Positions 8,999-18,349 are shown, counted from the first letter of the stretch. The stretch is 64,000 nt of DNA from Pelagicoccus mobilis (GCF_016595505.1 NZ_JAENIL010000037.1:1-64000); one strand, 5' to 3'. Program-made: numbers and translations. Notes: generated by a model from the letters alone, not told the origin.

Positions 8999-10432
8999 CT
9001 AGACGCTGCCTTCTGATTTTAGGAAACCGATTGGAGGGGTGAGTGAATAGGGGTCGTAGAAGTTTTGGATGTTGGGGAAGACGGTTTCTAGATCGCCGTT
9101 TGCCACACCGAACCAACGAGCGATCTCGCTGCAGTATTCGTCGACTGATGTAGTTGGAATCTGGCGACCTCGACCCGTGTCGAGTGGACCGTTTGTGCGC
9201 AGGTCCGGGTAGGTGCCGTAGATTTTTCCGCCAGAGACGGGGCCTCCCATGACGAACGCGTTGCCTCCCCAGCCGTGGTCGGAACCTGCGTCGTTGGAGC
9301 TGAGTGTGCGTCCGAAATCGGACACGGAGAAGGTGAGGACGTTGTCGCTGAGTCCTAGATCCCTTAGCGCGTTTGAGAAAGCGAGCAGGCTTTGGCTGAG
9401 GTCTGGGAGCATCGTGTTCTGCTTGCTCAGGAGGTCCGCATGGTGGTCCCAGCCGCCGATTCTCACGAAGAAGGTTTGTCGCCTCATTTTAAGGGCGTCG
9501 TGGGCGGCGATCGTGCGGGCGATCGTTTTGAATTTGTCCCCTGTATTCGTGTTTGGGAAGCGTGTGGTAACGGTCGCGTTGTCGAATCCTTCGTTGAAGG
9601 CGATGGAGCTCTCGATGAAGCGAGCGCTATTGCGGCCGAAGTTTTTCTGGAAAAGGTTTTTGTAGTTTTCGGTGAGCAGGCTGTTGACCGCGGCTTTTTC
9701 GAATGGGTCTTGGTAAGCGATCATGTCGGCTCCGCCGTCGTTTCCAGCAACGAAGGCGAAGGCTTCCTCGCCGGTCTGGAAGGTGTTGAGCCCGCTCACT
9801 GAAATGTTCATCGAGATCTTCGAGCCTTCGTTAAATGAGGCGAGCAATTCGGACGCTCGTCCTCCCCAACCACCGGGGCTTGCTCCCCTGACTTGAGGCA
9901 AGCAGGTTTGCCAGTGATCTTGTTGGTCCGAGTGGGAGAACAATCCTTTGGGGCGATAGCGTCGTGCCCGATAGTCGCTCATTGTGGTTGGCTGGATGAG
10001 CGTTCCGACGTTGGCGATGAATGCCAGCTCCTCGTCGTTGTAGAGAGTTTGCATTTCCCCGAGGCGAGGGTGCAGTCCAAATTCTGAATACTCCTGTCCT
10101 GTTGAGGTGATAGGAAGGATGTTGTAGGTCTCGCCGTCTTCTTGATAGAGGTCTAGCTTCAGGTTTGCCCGGTTGGCGGCGTAGGAGTTGTAGGCTTCCT
10201 GGTTGCGAGGCAGGAGCATGTTGTAGGAGTCGTTGCCTCCCGCTAAAAATACGCATACAAGCGCCTTGTAGTCATCGTCTGTCGAGATGGTGGGAGCGCT
10301 CGCCGCTGCTGCGGCGTTTGTCATCTTAAGCGAAAGAAGGCTGGAGAAGAGAGCGGTGGAGCCGAGCGCGGCGCATGGGGCTTCACCGAGAAACTGGCGA
10401 CGAGAGATTTGGCGTTTTTTGGATGAGCTCAT
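8999..10432 (-). CDS. DUF1501 domain-containing Tat-exported protein
   Basis: 477 aa. The N terminus carries a twin-arginine signal (SRRQFLG, near residues 10-16, then a hydrophobic stretch to about residue 45), so it is exported folded. The mature part has the DUF1501 hallmarks: 'VCVFLAGGNDSYNMLLP', 'ALHPRLGEMQTLYN'-like text, 'GGWDHHADL' and a late 'SDFGRTLSSNDAGSDHGWGG'. DUF1501 belongs to the alkaline-phosphatase-like superfamily; the conserved Asp/His residues support metal binding, but no substrate is established. It follows the DUF1800 gene by 21 bases, the usual pairing in Planctomycetes and Verrucomicrobia. Confidence 0.92.
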   Translation of the reverse strand: MSSSKKRQISRRQFLGEAPCAALGSTALFSSLLSLKMTNAAAAASAPTISTDDDYKALVCVFLAGGNDSYNMLLPRNQEAYNSYAANRANLKLDLYQEDGETYNILPITSTGQEYSEFGLHPRLGEMQTLYNDEELAFIANVGTLIQPTTMSDYRARRYRPKGLFSHSDQQDHWQTCLPQVRGASPGGWGGRASELLASFNEGSKISMNISVSGLNTFQTGEEAFAFVAGNDGGADMIAYQDPFEKAAVNSLLTENYKNLFQKNFGRNSARFIESSIAFNEGFDNATVTTRFPNTNTGDKFKTIARTIAAHDALKMRRQTFFVRIGGWDHHADLLSKQNTMLPDLSQSLLAFSNALRDLGLSDNVLTFSVSDFGRTLSSNDAGSDHGWGGNAFVMGGPVSGGKIYGTYPDLRTNGPLDTGRGRQIPTTSVDEYCSEIARWFGVANGDLETVFPNIQNFYDPYSLTPPIGFLKSEGSV

Positions 10433-10453
10433 CTTGGGTGTGTTCGGAGTTGC

Positions 10454-12523
10454 CTACTTGAGGATGTTGAAGCCGGGCGCGATTGAGAAGAGGGTGAGGG
10501 CTCGTTCGGTTCGAGCTTCTGTGTCTCCTTCGGGAAGCGCTTCGACGGCGGTGATAATCGCAGTCTTTTCTGTTTCGTTGAGAGCGTTGTTGGCGAGGAG
10601 AAGGTTGAGGTGGTCGACCAACGCAGTCGCGTCGCTCGCGAGCGTTTCCTGGTGTGAGAAATCGAGGGAGCCTTGGTGTCCGTTGCCGCCGATCGGCCAC
10701 GCGAGGCCGTTTTTCACCAAAGATTCCATAATCTGAAAAGTTCGGATTCCGGTAGAGTCGTCTAGAATTTGGAATTCTGGTGCGACCAGGTTTTCGTCGC
10801 GAACTTCGCCAGAGGGAGAAAAGTCGGGTAAGTAGAAGTTGAATACAGTTGGGGAGCGGTAGGGGAATTGTCCGAAGTAGGTTTCTAGGCTTCTTATGTA
10901 CAGGAGCTTGTCGCTACGTGTGGTGCTGAGTTCGAAGCTTCGACAATATTGCAGGAAGCGATTGAGAGGTTCTCTGAGTTTTCCGCGCGTCGGGTCGACG
11001 ATGAATCGTCCGCTTCTGGCCTCTGGGTCGAGGAGGATCGCTTTGGCGACTGCTGCCAGATTGCCGCGTTCTCCATTGCCATCGTCCTCGAAGGCCGCCG
11101 CCACTCGATCGACGTATTGGGGTGATGGATTGGAGCATGTGATCCGCTGTATCAAACGTTTGGATATGAATGGGGCGGTGTTCGGGTGATTGAAGAGGAC
11201 GTCAAGCGCTTGGGTGACGTCGGTGATGGTGTTTTGGTTGGCTGGAAGGACGGTACCGTCGACGAGAGTCTTTTCGCCTCTGTCGTGGCGGTTCTCGTTT
11301 CGACGCATGGGGTCGATCCAGTTCTGGTCGGTGTCTTGGTAGTTCGGGTTGTCGGCGGCGTACTGGAATCCGGTGAATACTTTCGCGAGTTCGGTGATGT
11401 CGGTATTGTCGTAGGTGGGGATCGGTTGCTCGTTTTCGTCGAGTTTTAGGGTGCCGTCGCGATTGAGCTCCCAAAGCCCGATGGTGAAGAGCTGCATGAC
11501 CTCGCGGGCGTAGTTCTCGTCGGGCTGGCGTGTGCCGCTGTTGTTTGCCTTTTGGTTGTTAACGTAAGTGAGGTAGCGCCCCATCTTGGGCGATTCGGTG
11601 ACGTCTTGCAGCAGGTCGCGGTAGTTGCCAGTCGCGTGGGTGACGTAGAAGTCGTAGTAGTGCAGCCATTCGTCGAGGTAGGCTGTATTTGCGGAGCCGG
11701 ACTCCCCGACAACGATGATCTGGAAGAGGGCCCAAGCCATGCGTTGGCGAAGTTGGTCGGGAGCGTTGATGGCTGCCTCGAACCAGACCATGCCTTTTGA
11801 ATGGGCGTTTCCGTTGGCTCCGCCGAAGGGGTAGCTTGCCGGATAGTTGGCGAATGCGGGGATGGTCTTTGCGAGCTCGGTGTGAGTTGTGGCAGGAAGG
11901 GCGATCTGGTCTTCGACCCATTCTTCGAAGTCGAGGCCGTGGTGAAGGAGTTCTTCGATATCTTCTCGTCGAGGGCCGAAGGTGGCTTGGCGCAGGAAGC
12001 GGACGGCTTGGGCTTCGTTGAGGAGGGAGTCGTGGGTTTCGACGCGGAGGCGGTAGAGCTGCTCGCGAGCGTCTGGGTAGTTGAAGCTTAGGTACGCTCC
12101 GTCTTGGGTGAGAGTGGCTCCATCTGTGACGACTTGCCATGGGGTGGGGCCGAGCTTCCAGGCGAGAACGGACCAGTCGTCGGGGGCTAGGTCGGTTCGG
12201 GTCTCGAAGATGTAGACGACGTCTTGGCGTCCGTCGAAATCGAATCGGAGAAGAGCGGAGCCGTCCTCGGAAGTGAGATAGGGGGAATGCCCGGATTTGC
12301 TGGCATCGAGCGCGTCGGCGGGCTCGGCTCCGAGCGCGTACTCGTAGAAGCTGGTAGCCCCGTCCTGATCGGGGTCGTCGCTCTCTGGGGCGCCGGGGAT
12401 ATCGGCGAGCCAATCGGGGAAATTGGTTGGCAGCGGGAGTTCGTGATGGGCTGCGGACGCAAATGTGGCAAGGCTGAGCGTGACGCAGAGCATCGCTCTT
12501 CGCAGGAGTTCTGTCTTTGGCAT
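10454..12523 (-). CDS. DUF1800 domain-containing secreted protein
   Basis: The open frame extends upstream to 12601 (715 aa), but the likely start is the Met at 12523, giving 689 aa with a clean signal peptide (MPKTELLRRAMLCVTLSLA, then ASAAHH). The mature N terminus has a calcium-loop-like 'DPDQDGATSFYEYALGAEP' and an 'ETRTDLAPDDWSVL' module, before the DUF1800 body with 'QRMAWALFQIIVVGE', 'NYAREVMQLFTIGLWEL' and 'FISKRLIQRITCSNPSP'. The function of DUF1800 is unknown; its constant pairing with DUF1501 suggests one cell-surface or periplasmic process. It is the first gene of the cluster and divergent from the ADOP permease. Confidence 0.9.
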   Translation of the reverse strand: MPKTELLRRAMLCVTLSLATFASAAHHELPLPTNFPDWLADIPGAPESDDPDQDGATSFYEYALGAEPADALDASKSGHSPYLTSEDGSALLRFDFDGRQDVVYIFETRTDLAPDDWSVLAWKLGPTPWQVVTDGATLTQDGAYLSFNYPDAREQLYRLRVETHDSLLNEAQAVRFLRQATFGPRREDIEELLHHGLDFEEWVEDQIALPATTHTELAKTIPAFANYPASYPFGGANGNAHSKGMVWFEAAINAPDQLRQRMAWALFQIIVVGESGSANTAYLDEWLHYYDFYVTHATGNYRDLLQDVTESPKMGRYLTYVNNQKANNSGTRQPDENYAREVMQLFTIGLWELNRDGTLKLDENEQPIPTYDNTDITELAKVFTGFQYAADNPNYQDTDQNWIDPMRRNENRHDRGEKTLVDGTVLPANQNTITDVTQALDVLFNHPNTAPFISKRLIQRITCSNPSPQYVDRVAAAFEDDGNGERGNLAAVAKAILLDPEARSGRFIVDPTRGKLREPLNRFLQYCRSFELSTTRSDKLLYIRSLETYFGQFPYRSPTVFNFYLPDFSPSGEVRDENLVAPEFQILDDSTGIRTFQIMESLVKNGLAWPIGGNGHQGSLDFSHQETLASDATALVDHLNLLLANNALNETEKTAIITAVEALPEGDTEARTERALTLFSIAPGFNILK

Positions 12524-12779
12524 GTTTTGGGGGGTGATGATGAGGCGGCGTTCGGCCTTTTGGGTAATGGTAAACGCTAGGTCGGAAAAGGCAGTAGGCA
12601 ATGGTTTTTGGCTCGGGAGTTCTTTGTAGGTTAAATGACCCTCATGGCCTGGGTTCAGTTTTGATAGGAGCGGGGATGGTGCAAAGTCGGGTAATCGGCC
12701 ATGAGGAGGCTTGGTTTATTCTGGGGGATTGCGGGGACTTTATTTGTAACGTTTTTACCTGAGTGGGGTTTAAAATGCT

Positions 12780-15233
12780 GTGAGCCTCTCTAAATCCTTC
12801 CGCCCCACTCTTCGTCAATCGCTGCGCCGCTTATCCCGTGAACGCGGTTTCACCGCTACGGTTTTGCTGACCTTGGCACTTTGTGTCGGGGCCAATGTAG
12901 CCATGTTCGCGGTGATCGATGCCATCTTGATTCGCGCTTTACCGTTTAAGCATGGGAGCGAGCTGGTGATGGTGATGAATTCTTACCCGGGAGCTGGGGC
13001 GCCGAGGATCGGGAGTTCGGTGGCGAACTATTACGAGCGCCGTGGAGATGCGATGGATTCGTTTGAGTCGGTCACCATGCGTCAGGGGGGCAGCGCGATT
13101 ATCGGAGAGGAAGGTTCGCCTGTTCGCGTGCCGCGCGATCGGGTGTCGCCGGAGTACTTTGATACGCTTGGGGTGCGGTTGGCGATCGGGCAGACGTTTG
13201 AGGAGGATCAGTTGCTCTACGAAAATTCGTCGGTGGTGATTCTCACGCACGAGTTTTGGCAGGACTATTTTGATGGGGATCCGGATGTGTTGGGCAAGGA
13301 GCTGGTGGTGGATCAGATCCCGAATCGTGTGATCGGGGTCGTGGAGCCTGGATACAAATTTCTGAACAACCGAGCGCGTTTTTTCCATCCCTTGGCGTCG
13401 AGTTTGGAGGATCGGGAGCCGACGCGGAGGCACTCTAATAATATTCAAATGATCGCTCGTTTGGCGGAGGGTGTATCGGTCGAGGCGGCCCAGGACGAGA
13501 TGGATCGATTCAACGAGGCGATGCTTGAGGATGACCCGTACGCAGAGATGGTGCGTAATGCCGGATACCATACGGTGGTGGAGGATTTCCGGACTGAAGT
13601 GGTTCGAGACGCGAAGCCGATCTTAATCATTTTGCAGGCGGGCGCGATATCTTTGCTCGCAATCGGCTGCGTGAATCTGGCGAATCTTATGCTGATTCGC
13701 GCGAAGGGGAAGACGAAGGAAACTGCGGTTCGGCAGGCTTTGGGCGCTGGGCGTCGTCACATGGCGAAAGAGTCGCTGGTCGAAACGATCCTTCTTGCGA
13801 TTGGGGGCGGTCTGCTGGGGATAGGAGTCGGTGCGGCTGGTATCCGTTTATTCGCTACATTGGGAGCGGATCAGTTGCCTATGGGTACGAGTATTTCTCT
13901 CGATGGAAGAGTTATGTTGGTTTCGCTGCTCGGAGCGATTGTTGTGGGGGCGGTTTTGGCGGTTCCGATTGTGATTATGAACGCTCGCCGTAACTTGGCG
14001 CCGGCGCTTCAGTCTGAATCGCGTACTGGGACTGTCTCGAAGGGGGCGCAGCTGGCTCGTAGCGTATTTATGGTGGTGCAGATCGGACTTGCTTTTGCTT
14101 TGCTGACAGGAGCCGGTTTACTTGGGTTGAGTTTGAACAAAGCCTTGCAGGAGTCTCCTGGGTTCCGAGCCGATAATGTTTTGACTGCGAGCTTGAATCT
14201 TCCTTGGAAGACCTATCCGGAGCACGAAGATCGGTTGACGTTTGTGAACCGCTTGATCGGTGAGCTCAGAAACCAGCCGGGAGTGAAGAACGTTGGCTTT
14301 ACGGGGTTGCTACCGTTTGGCGGGAATACGAGTAACAACGCGACTGTGGTCGAGGGACATGAGTTGCAGCCGGGGGATTCTATTCGCGCCCACTATGTGG
14401 GGCTCGCAGTTGGCGAGTACTGGCAGGCGGTGGGAATTCCTCTGGTGGAAGGGCGCTATCTCGAAGATGCTGATCGCGAAGAGGGAGTGCGTGTTTGCTT
14501 AGTGGATACGGCCTTCGCTGAACGGTATTGGCCGGATGGTAGTGCGATTGGGAAGCGGATCGCGATGGATGTGGAGCTGAACGAAGAGAATGTGATGACT
14601 ATCGTGGGAGTGGTCGGAACTATCAAGCAGACTGATCTGACCGAGGAGGTCCCGCAAGGGACGGTCTACCAACCGTATTCGCTCCGCTCGAATCGCTATT
14701 TCCATATCGCGATTAGCTCGGAGATGGCTCCGGAATCTGTGAGTGGAATCTTGCGCAACACGGTTCAGGGTGTCGACCCGGAGCTGCCGGTTGACGATGT
14801 CCGTGTGCTGCAAAACCGTATCGATGATAGTCTTCTTGCTAGGCGTTCGCCGGCGATATTGGCGGCGGTGTTTGCCGGGGTAGCATTGTTGCTCGCGGCG
14901 GTTGGAACCTACGGGGTTCTGGCCTATGCGGTAGGGGAGCGTCGCAGGGAGATTGGTGTGCGGGTTGCGATCGGAGCGAAACCGGAACAGGTCTTGAGGC
15001 AGTTCTTGCTGGTCGGGGGGAAGTTGCTCGCGATAGGGGTGGGGATTGGTGTCGCCTTGTCGTGGGGGGCTGGATACTTGATGAAGAGCGTGCTCTATGA
15101 GGTTGTTCCGTTTCACCTGGGGATTCTCGCTGTTACGGCAGCGGCGATGGGAGTGATCGTGCTGCTGGCGAGCTATCTGCCGTCAAGGGCGGCAGCGAGG
15201 GTTTCGCCGCTTGTGGCGATGACAGATGAGTGA
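12780..15233 (+). CDS. ADOP-family ABC transporter permease (FtsX/MacB type)
   Basis: 817 aa from a GTG start; an ATG five bases upstream is out of frame and stops at once. The layout is that of acidobacterial-type duplicated orphan permeases: a first TM helix (about 21-45, 'TVLLTLALCVGANVAMFAVIDAIL'), a MacB periplasmic core, an FtsX bundle (about 280-400, 'NLANLMLIRAKGKTKETAVRQALGA'), a second core, and a second FtsX bundle (about 690-817, 'ERRREIGVRVAIGAKPEQVL'). Relatives transmit ATPase work across the membrane, for example in lipoprotein or peptide export. No ATPase or membrane-fusion gene is adjacent, which is usual for this 'orphan' group. Substrate unknown. Confidence 0.9.
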   Translation: MSLSKSFRPTLRQSLRRLSRERGFTATVLLTLALCVGANVAMFAVIDAILIRALPFKHGSELVMVMNSYPGAGAPRIGSSVANYYERRGDAMDSFESVTMRQGGSAIIGEEGSPVRVPRDRVSPEYFDTLGVRLAIGQTFEEDQLLYENSSVVILTHEFWQDYFDGDPDVLGKELVVDQIPNRVIGVVEPGYKFLNNRARFFHPLASSLEDREPTRRHSNNIQMIARLAEGVSVEAAQDEMDRFNEAMLEDDPYAEMVRNAGYHTVVEDFRTEVVRDAKPILIILQAGAISLLAIGCVNLANLMLIRAKGKTKETAVRQALGAGRRHMAKESLVETILLAIGGGLLGIGVGAAGIRLFATLGADQLPMGTSISLDGRVMLVSLLGAIVVGAVLAVPIVIMNARRNLAPALQSESRTGTVSKGAQLARSVFMVVQIGLAFALLTGAGLLGLSLNKALQESPGFRADNVLTASLNLPWKTYPEHEDRLTFVNRLIGELRNQPGVKNVGFTGLLPFGGNTSNNATVVEGHELQPGDSIRAHYVGLAVGEYWQAVGIPLVEGRYLEDADREEGVRVCLVDTAFAERYWPDGSAIGKRIAMDVELNEENVMTIVGVVGTIKQTDLTEEVPQGTVYQPYSLRSNRYFHIAISSEMAPESVSGILRNTVQGVDPELPVDDVRVLQNRIDDSLLARRSPAILAAVFAGVALLLAAVGTYGVLAYAVGERRREIGVRVAIGAKPEQVLRQFLLVGGKLLAIGVGIGVALSWGAGYLMKSVLYEVVPFHLGILAVTAAAMGVIVLLASYLPSRAAARVSPLVAMTDE

Positions 15234-15430
15234 GGGCTGCTCCTGGCGGATGTTTTATTTTTGTAGGTCGGTGCGCTGAGTATTGGCGTCAACTTGACAG
15301 AAATAGCATCATCTGGAGGGCAACGTGTCTGTTGTTCGCTTACGCTGTCAGCCTTCGGCTTCGGTACGCTTCCGCTCGAGTGTCGTCATTTCATTCGGTA
15401 CTGTCGTTGCCACATCGTTTATTCCCCGCA

Positions 15431-15463
15431 GGCTCCGCGGCAATGACGGAGCATTGCCCTCCT
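15431..15463 (-). repeat. REP-like palindrome (GGAGGG head), compensated variant
   Basis: GGCAATG 15439-15445 and CATTGCC 15452-15458 around ACGGAG, then CTCC. It matches the copies at 6308 and 20009 except that one base pair is changed on both arms (CG to TA), so the hairpin is kept. Confidence 0.7.
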
Positions 15464-15508
15464 GCCACAGCGTTTAGGCTTAAGTTGACGTCAATGCGTG
15501 CTGAGGGG

Positions 15509-15548
15509 ACACGCTTTGCGTGTGGCGGGTCGGCACCCCGCCCTACAG
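15509..15548 (+). repeat. Paired hairpins with CTACAG tail
   Basis: Hairpin 1 is ACACGC 15509-15514 with GCGTGT 15518-15523. Directly adjacent, GGCGGG 15524-15529 pairs with CCCGCC 15537-15542 (loop TCGGCAC), followed by CTACAG. The second hairpin recurs at 45796-45820 with two loop changes. Confidence 0.65.
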
Positions 15549-15553
15549 TGGGA

Positions 15554-16360
15554 CTATTTTTTTAGAATTCGGTTTATGAACTTCAGGGTCACTGGATGGG
15601 CGGGTTCGCTCATGCCGTGTCCGTATCCGTCGAACTCGTACAAGGTGGCGTCGGGGTGGTCTACGACTTGCAGCATGCGCCAGAAGTAGGCGTTTTCCTC
15701 GTAGCGACCGAGTAGTTCGAGCTCGCGATCGCCGGTGAGGAGCAGGATGGGGGGAGCGTCTGCGCGGACGTGGTAGAGGGGCGCGTATTTGTCGACGAGG
15801 GGTTGGGTTCCGGGCATTCCTATTTGCTCGCGTACCGTCATGTGTGTGATGGTGTGGCCGCTGTAGGGGATGAGGCCTGCGATCTGGTCGGCGTCGATAT
15901 CGTGCGCGGCTAGGTAGGACTTGTCGAAGCCGAGCATGCTGGTGAGGTAGCCGCCTGCGGAGTGACCGGCGATGAAGATTTTTTCGGGATCGCCGCCGTA
16001 GGTCTCGATGTTTTGGAAGACCCAGGCGGTTGCGCTGGCTGCGTCCTCGATTGGGGTTGGGGTTCCGACTTTTGGATACATGCGGTAGTTGGCCGCAACG
16101 ATCGCGATGCCTTGGTTTTTGAGGCGTTCGTCGATGTGTTTGTTTCCGTTTTTGAGGCCGCCGCCGTGGAACCAAATGAGAGTGGCGAAGGTTTCCTCGG
16201 TCTTCTCAGGGTAGTAGATGTCGAGCTTGCACCGTTCTTGGGCGTAGCTGTCGTCTAGCGATGTGTAGGAGATATCGCTGACGAGCTGATATTGGGAGGG
16301 GGCTGCGTTCGCGAGGCAGGCGAACGCTAGCGTAAGAAGGGGAAGGGTACGATTGAGCAT
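15554..16360 (-). CDS. Secreted alpha/beta hydrolase (esterase/lipase type)
   Basis: 268 aa with a signal peptide (MLNRTLPLLTLAFACLANA). The oxyanion motif HGGG is at 65-68 and the nucleophile elbow GHSAGG has Ser134. The later 'LLLTGDRELE' and 'YGHGM' supply the likely Asp and His. The HGGG layout is that of hormone-sensitive-lipase-like and BD-FAE esterases, which cut carboxyl esters of lipids or sugars. Being exported, it probably works in the periplasm or outside. The next upstream gene (cyclophilin) ends 46 bases before its start on the same strand. Confidence 0.9.
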   Translation of the reverse strand: MLNRTLPLLTLAFACLANAAPSQYQLVSDISYTSLDDSYAQERCKLDIYYPEKTEETFATLIWFHGGGLKNGNKHIDERLKNQGIAIVAANYRMYPKVGTPTPIEDAASATAWVFQNIETYGGDPEKIFIAGHSAGGYLTSMLGFDKSYLAAHDIDADQIAGLIPYSGHTITHMTVREQIGMPGTQPLVDKYAPLYHVRADAPPILLLTGDRELELLGRYEENAYFWRMLQVVDHPDATLYEFDGYGHGMSEPAHPVTLKFINRILKK

Positions 16361-16405
16361 AGGGCAGGGAACTAGGTTAGTTTCCTGCTCTTGCGGGTCG
16401 AGGCC

Positions 16406-17629
16406 TTAGTTTTCTGTGGGGCGGCTATTGGCGGTGAACGTGCCTTCAACCGTGAAGGCGTTGCCTGCTCCTTGGAAGGTGTCTGGCAGATGCGCGACGA
16501 CGCGTCCTTCCGTGTCGTTGCTCCAGGTCAGGTGCAACTGCATGTTGCGAAGTCCTGAGAAGCTTATGAAGAGCTGGTCTCGAGAAACCATGGGGAACCA
16601 AAGGTAGCCGTTCACGGTGCCCTCGCTTTCGCCGAAAGTGTAGGTTCCTTCGATATCTTCATTAAGGGTGATTGATATGTCGTCATTCCCCTCGAGTTTG
16701 ATGGTGAGCTGAGTGCCAACGGCGTCGATCGTCTTGGGGTAGGAGAGCTCGGTCACTTCGATGAAGCTGCTTCCTGAGTCTGAAATGTCTTCTGTGACGT
16801 CGATGTCGTGAGAAGAGGGGGCGGAGAGGGAGCCTGTGACTGAGTCATCAGTTTCCCACGAGTCTAGGTCTTCGGTACGACGGATGATGTAGTCGGCGTT
16901 TGTGCGGCGATCGAAGCTGGCCACGTATTGCTCTCCGTCCTCGTGGAATTCGACCTTGGGATACCCGATGTTGGGTACTTCATAGTCGCGTGGGTTGAAT
17001 TGTGCGGCCTCTTCGCCTTCGCGAACGATGGTGATCGACTCGATGACGGGTGGATTGTTTGGCCGGTCGGCTGTGCCGGTTGGGAGGTCTCCGATGGCGT
17101 TTACGATGGATTGTCCGTCTACGATTTCACCGAAGATGGCGTGTTTCCCGTCGAGCCAGGCGGCGGCTCCCAGAGTAATGAAAAACTGGCTTCCTCCGGA
17201 ATTTGGGCCGCTGTTTGCCATGGAAAGTTGTCCCGCTTTAGTGTGCTTCAGGTCGGGGCTTATTTCGTCGGGGATAGAGTACCCAGGACCGTCGGTACCG
17301 AGTCCGTTTGGCGATCCTCCTTGGATCATGAATCCGCTGATTACGCGGTGGAAGATGATCCCGTCGTAGTAGGGGCCGGTGATCGGTTCGCTATCTTCGT
17401 TGTCCCATCGGTGTACGGAGCCTTCGGCCAGGCCGACGAAGTTGGCGACGGTGATGGGGGTCTGGTCGTGGTAGAGCTTGGCGGTGAACTCGCCGCTTGA
17501 GGTGGTGAACACTGCGTAGATTCCGTCCTCGGAGGGAGTGAAGGAAATATCCGCTTGGGCGCTATTGGCGAAGAGACCGAGGACCGCGAGTGTGGCGGCG
17601 AGTTTTGTGAAAACGTTTCTGACTATCAC
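16406..17629 (-). CDS. Secreted cyclophilin-type peptidyl-prolyl isomerase with C-terminal extension
   Basis: 407 aa. The signal peptide (about 1-26, FANSAQA) is followed by a cyclophilin domain (about 30-225): 'YDGIIFHRVISGFMIQGGSPNG', 'MANSGPNSGGSQFFITL' and 'WLDGKHAIFGEIVDG'. The catalytic Arg/Phe/Gln positions are in place, so cis-trans proline isomerisation during folding of exported proteins is expected. The remaining 180 residues are unusual for a cyclophilin: a 'YIIRRTEDLDSWE' module like that of other exported proteins here, then a beta-rich domain. The extension may anchor it or bind client proteins. Confidence 0.92.
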   Translation of the reverse strand: MIVRNVFTKLAATLAVLGLFANSAQADISFTPSEDGIYAVFTTSSGEFTAKLYHDQTPITVANFVGLAEGSVHRWDNEDSEPITGPYYDGIIFHRVISGFMIQGGSPNGLGTDGPGYSIPDEISPDLKHTKAGQLSMANSGPNSGGSQFFITLGAAAWLDGKHAIFGEIVDGQSIVNAIGDLPTGTADRPNNPPVIESITIVREGEEAAQFNPRDYEVPNIGYPKVEFHEDGEQYVASFDRRTNADYIIRRTEDLDSWETDDSVTGSLSAPSSHDIDVTEDISDSGSSFIEVTELSYPKTIDAVGTQLTIKLEGNDDISITLNEDIEGTYTFGESEGTVNGYLWFPMVSRDQLFISFSGLRNMQLHLTWSNDTEGRVVAHLPDTFQGAGNAFTVEGTFTANSRPTEN

Positions 17630-17824
17630 TGTGCTGAATGGGAGTTCGAAATTACGTCACGGTGGTGATGTGGGGTGACGCTGCTTTTACGAGCTTGTTC
17701 CGATTCTGGCTTCAGGATTTTCAGGTTTTTGAAAGAGAGACCGGGGAAGGGCGGGCAATTGTAAGGTGCATCGCGGTTTTGTGGGACCGGTGCGGTGGGG
17801 CGGGGATTGGCGAACCATCGATGT

Positions 17825-17884
17825 GGCCGTTGGGGACCCGACTTCGCTCTATGAGCTACGACGGGCACAGCAACGGCCGCTACC
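17825..17884 (+). repeat. Long-loop REP-like palindrome with CTACC tail
   Basis: GGCCGTTG 17825-17832 pairs with CAACGGCC 17871-17878, followed by GCTACC. The 38-base loop starts with GGGAC and itself holds a CCCG/CGGG pair. It shares the CGTTGGGGAC core and tail with the copy at 24141-24166. It lies in the 268-bp gap between the lipoprotein and cyclophilin genes, where I see nothing else. Confidence 0.55.
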
Positions 17885-17897
17885 TGACAACGGCTCG

Positions 17898-18338
17898 CTA
17901 GCCGAGCTCTTTCTTGAGTCGGTCGACGAGGTTGGCGATGGCGTCTCCGAGCTTGACGCCTTGGGCGACGTTTCCGTCGTGCCCGGCGAGGTGGAGCTTT
18001 ACGGCGAGCGACTTGAGGGTCTCGATGGTTGCTAGGGCGGCGAAATTGCCGGGCGCGTTTGCGGCGAGGGCGTCCAGAGTGGGGGTCATCGCGACTTCGA
18101 GGTGGTGGAACTCAACGGCTTGGTCGGCGGCGGCTGCGGCTTGGGTGGCGTTCACGAGGGTGTCGAGGTGAGCGAGCAGTTGATTGGTGTCGTAGCCGCT
18201 TAGGTCCGCGTTTTCCCAGGGTTGGGTATCGCGAGGGGCGGCGTGGATGTCGTCGGTAGCGGATTTCGAGCAGCCTGCGAGCAGGAGGCCGAGGAGGCTG
18301 GCGAGGGCGAGGGGAAGGCGGAGTTTTGGGAAAGGCAT
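17898..18338 (-). CDS. Small lipoprotein of unknown function
   Basis: The frame is open much further upstream, but that part overlaps the phosphatase gene in another frame. The real gene starts at the ATG at 18338 and gives 146 aa. It opens with a lipoprotein signal (MPFPKLRLPLALASLLGLLL then AGC, Cys at 22), followed by an Ala- and His-containing helical domain with 'LAHLDTLVNATQAAAAADQ', 'FHHLEVAMTPTLDALA' and 'ETLKSLAVKLHLAGHD'. The regular helices resemble a four-helix bundle, cytochrome c'/b562 style, but no CxxCH is present. It starts 12 bases after the inositol-monophosphatase stop, so the two are likely cotranscribed. Confidence 0.75.
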   Translation of the reverse strand: MPFPKLRLPLALASLLGLLLAGCSKSATDDIHAAPRDTQPWENADLSGYDTNQLLAHLDTLVNATQAAAAADQAVEFHHLEVAMTPTLDALAANAPGNFAALATIETLKSLAVKLHLAGHDGNVAQGVKLGDAIANLVDRLKKELG

Positions 18339-18349
18339 TTTGCTTGGGC

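Larger units (their letters stand above)
15234..15553. other. 320-bp intergenic stretch holding two palindromic repeats
   Basis: Between the convergent permease and esterase genes I find no plausible gene; the open frame spanning it has no recognisable content. It holds the REP-like palindrome at 15439-15462 and the paired hairpins at 15509-15548. No T-tract terminator is visible for either flanking gene. Confidence 0.6.
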
